Shown here one piece after another: positions 6,469 to 6,736 of a stretch of DNA of 6,736 nt (position 1 is the first letter of the stretch; each line of letters begins with the position of its first letter). Where the stretch lies: positions 1 to 6,736 of the forward strand of contig DASYAN010000571.1 in the NCBI GenBank assembly GCA_036501345.1, read 5' to 3'. The translations under genes and the position numbers were made by a program. Below the pieces are notes generated by a model. It saw only the letters and a program-made list of their open reading frames with translations, was not told the DNA's origin and did no database searches. The DNA comes from DASYAN01 sp036501345 (lineage in GTDB: Bacteria; Chloroflexota; Ktedonobacteria; Ktedonobacterales; Ktedonobacteraceae).

Positions 6469-6736
6469 TATAAAAACTGATACTACTGTTGCAGGGAAGT
6501 CAATGAATGCGGCTCAACCTTACAAGCCCCAGAAAAACTTATATGAGCCGTATTCAACTCCTCGCATATTATATGAGCTTACCCGTTTTATTATTCGTAT
6601 CATCCTTTTCTTAACATCGCGCGTTCATTTACGCGGGCGCTATAACATACCCAGACATGGACCCTACATCATTGCTGCTAATCATCTGTCGTGGATTGAT
6701 ATTCCTACGGTTCCGGCATATGTTCCCGGAAAAGTT
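6458..6736 (+). CDS. plsC: PlsC-like 1-acyl-glycerol-3-phosphate acyltransferase, N-terminal part (runs off right edge)
   Basis: Ninety-three codons are visible. Residues 70-81 read YIIAANHLSWID, which holds the acyltransferase block I motif NHxxxxD (Asn75, His76, Asp81), the catalytic His-Asp pair of the LPLAT/PlsC family. These enzymes move a fatty acyl group to lysophosphatidic acid at the inner face of the membrane, making phosphatidic acid. A hydrophobic stretch (RFIIRIILFL, about 43-52) precedes the motif and probably anchors it to the membrane. The start is either GTG 6458, which has a stronger ribosome binding site and overlaps cmk by 11 bases, or ATG 6503, which has a weaker one. The first 35 residues are polar and unremarkable. 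The later substrate-binding motifs lie beyond the window, so a related LPLAT acyltransferase cannot be excluded. cmk followed by plsC is a familiar bacterial pair. Confidence 0.85.
   Translation, partial: MKHDIKTDTTVAGKSMNAAQPYKPQKNLYEPYSTPRILYELTRFIIRIILFLTSRVHLRGRYNIPRHGPYIIAANHLSWIDIPTVPAYVPGKV

Overview
This window looks like chromosomal DNA from a bacterium of the phylum Chloroflexota, most likely of the Ktedonobacter type. The grounds are a DUF2851-family protein directly upstream of an RluB/RsuA pseudouridine synthase, a secreted GH59 glycosidase with an added C-terminal sugar-binding-like module, near-balanced base composition, and clear Shine-Dalgarno sites. The lineage call rests on remembered family distributions, not on a marker gene, so it is moderate in confidence.

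Layout, left to right. Positions 1-576 (minus strand) hold the N-terminal part of an exported trypsin/HtrA-like serine protease that runs off the left edge. A 286-bp divergent intergenic region (577-862) follows, with a good sigma70-type promoter reading towards the protease. On the plus strand come a DUF2851 protein (863-2110), rluB (2131-2865), a 393-bp non-coding stretch with an inverted-repeat element ending just before the next ribosome binding site (2866-3258), a large secreted GH59 galactocerebrosidase-family enzyme (3259-5682), a 93-bp gap with an extended -10 promoter, cmk (5776-6468), and the start of a plsC-like acyltransferase (from 6458 or 6503) that runs off the right edge.

The plus-strand genes form a housekeeping run: rRNA pseudouridylation (rluB), CMP/dCMP phosphorylation (cmk) and phospholipid acyl transfer (plsC). 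rluB-cmk and cmk-plsC are common neighbour pairs in bacteria. The GH59 gene is the misfit. It encodes a secreted carbohydrate-degrading enzyme sitting between rluB and cmk. It has a non-coding leader with a MITE-like or operator-like inverted repeat, and cmk behind it has its own promoter. It therefore looks like a later, independently regulated insertion into a core gene run. No rRNA, tRNA, CRISPR array or transposase gene was seen.
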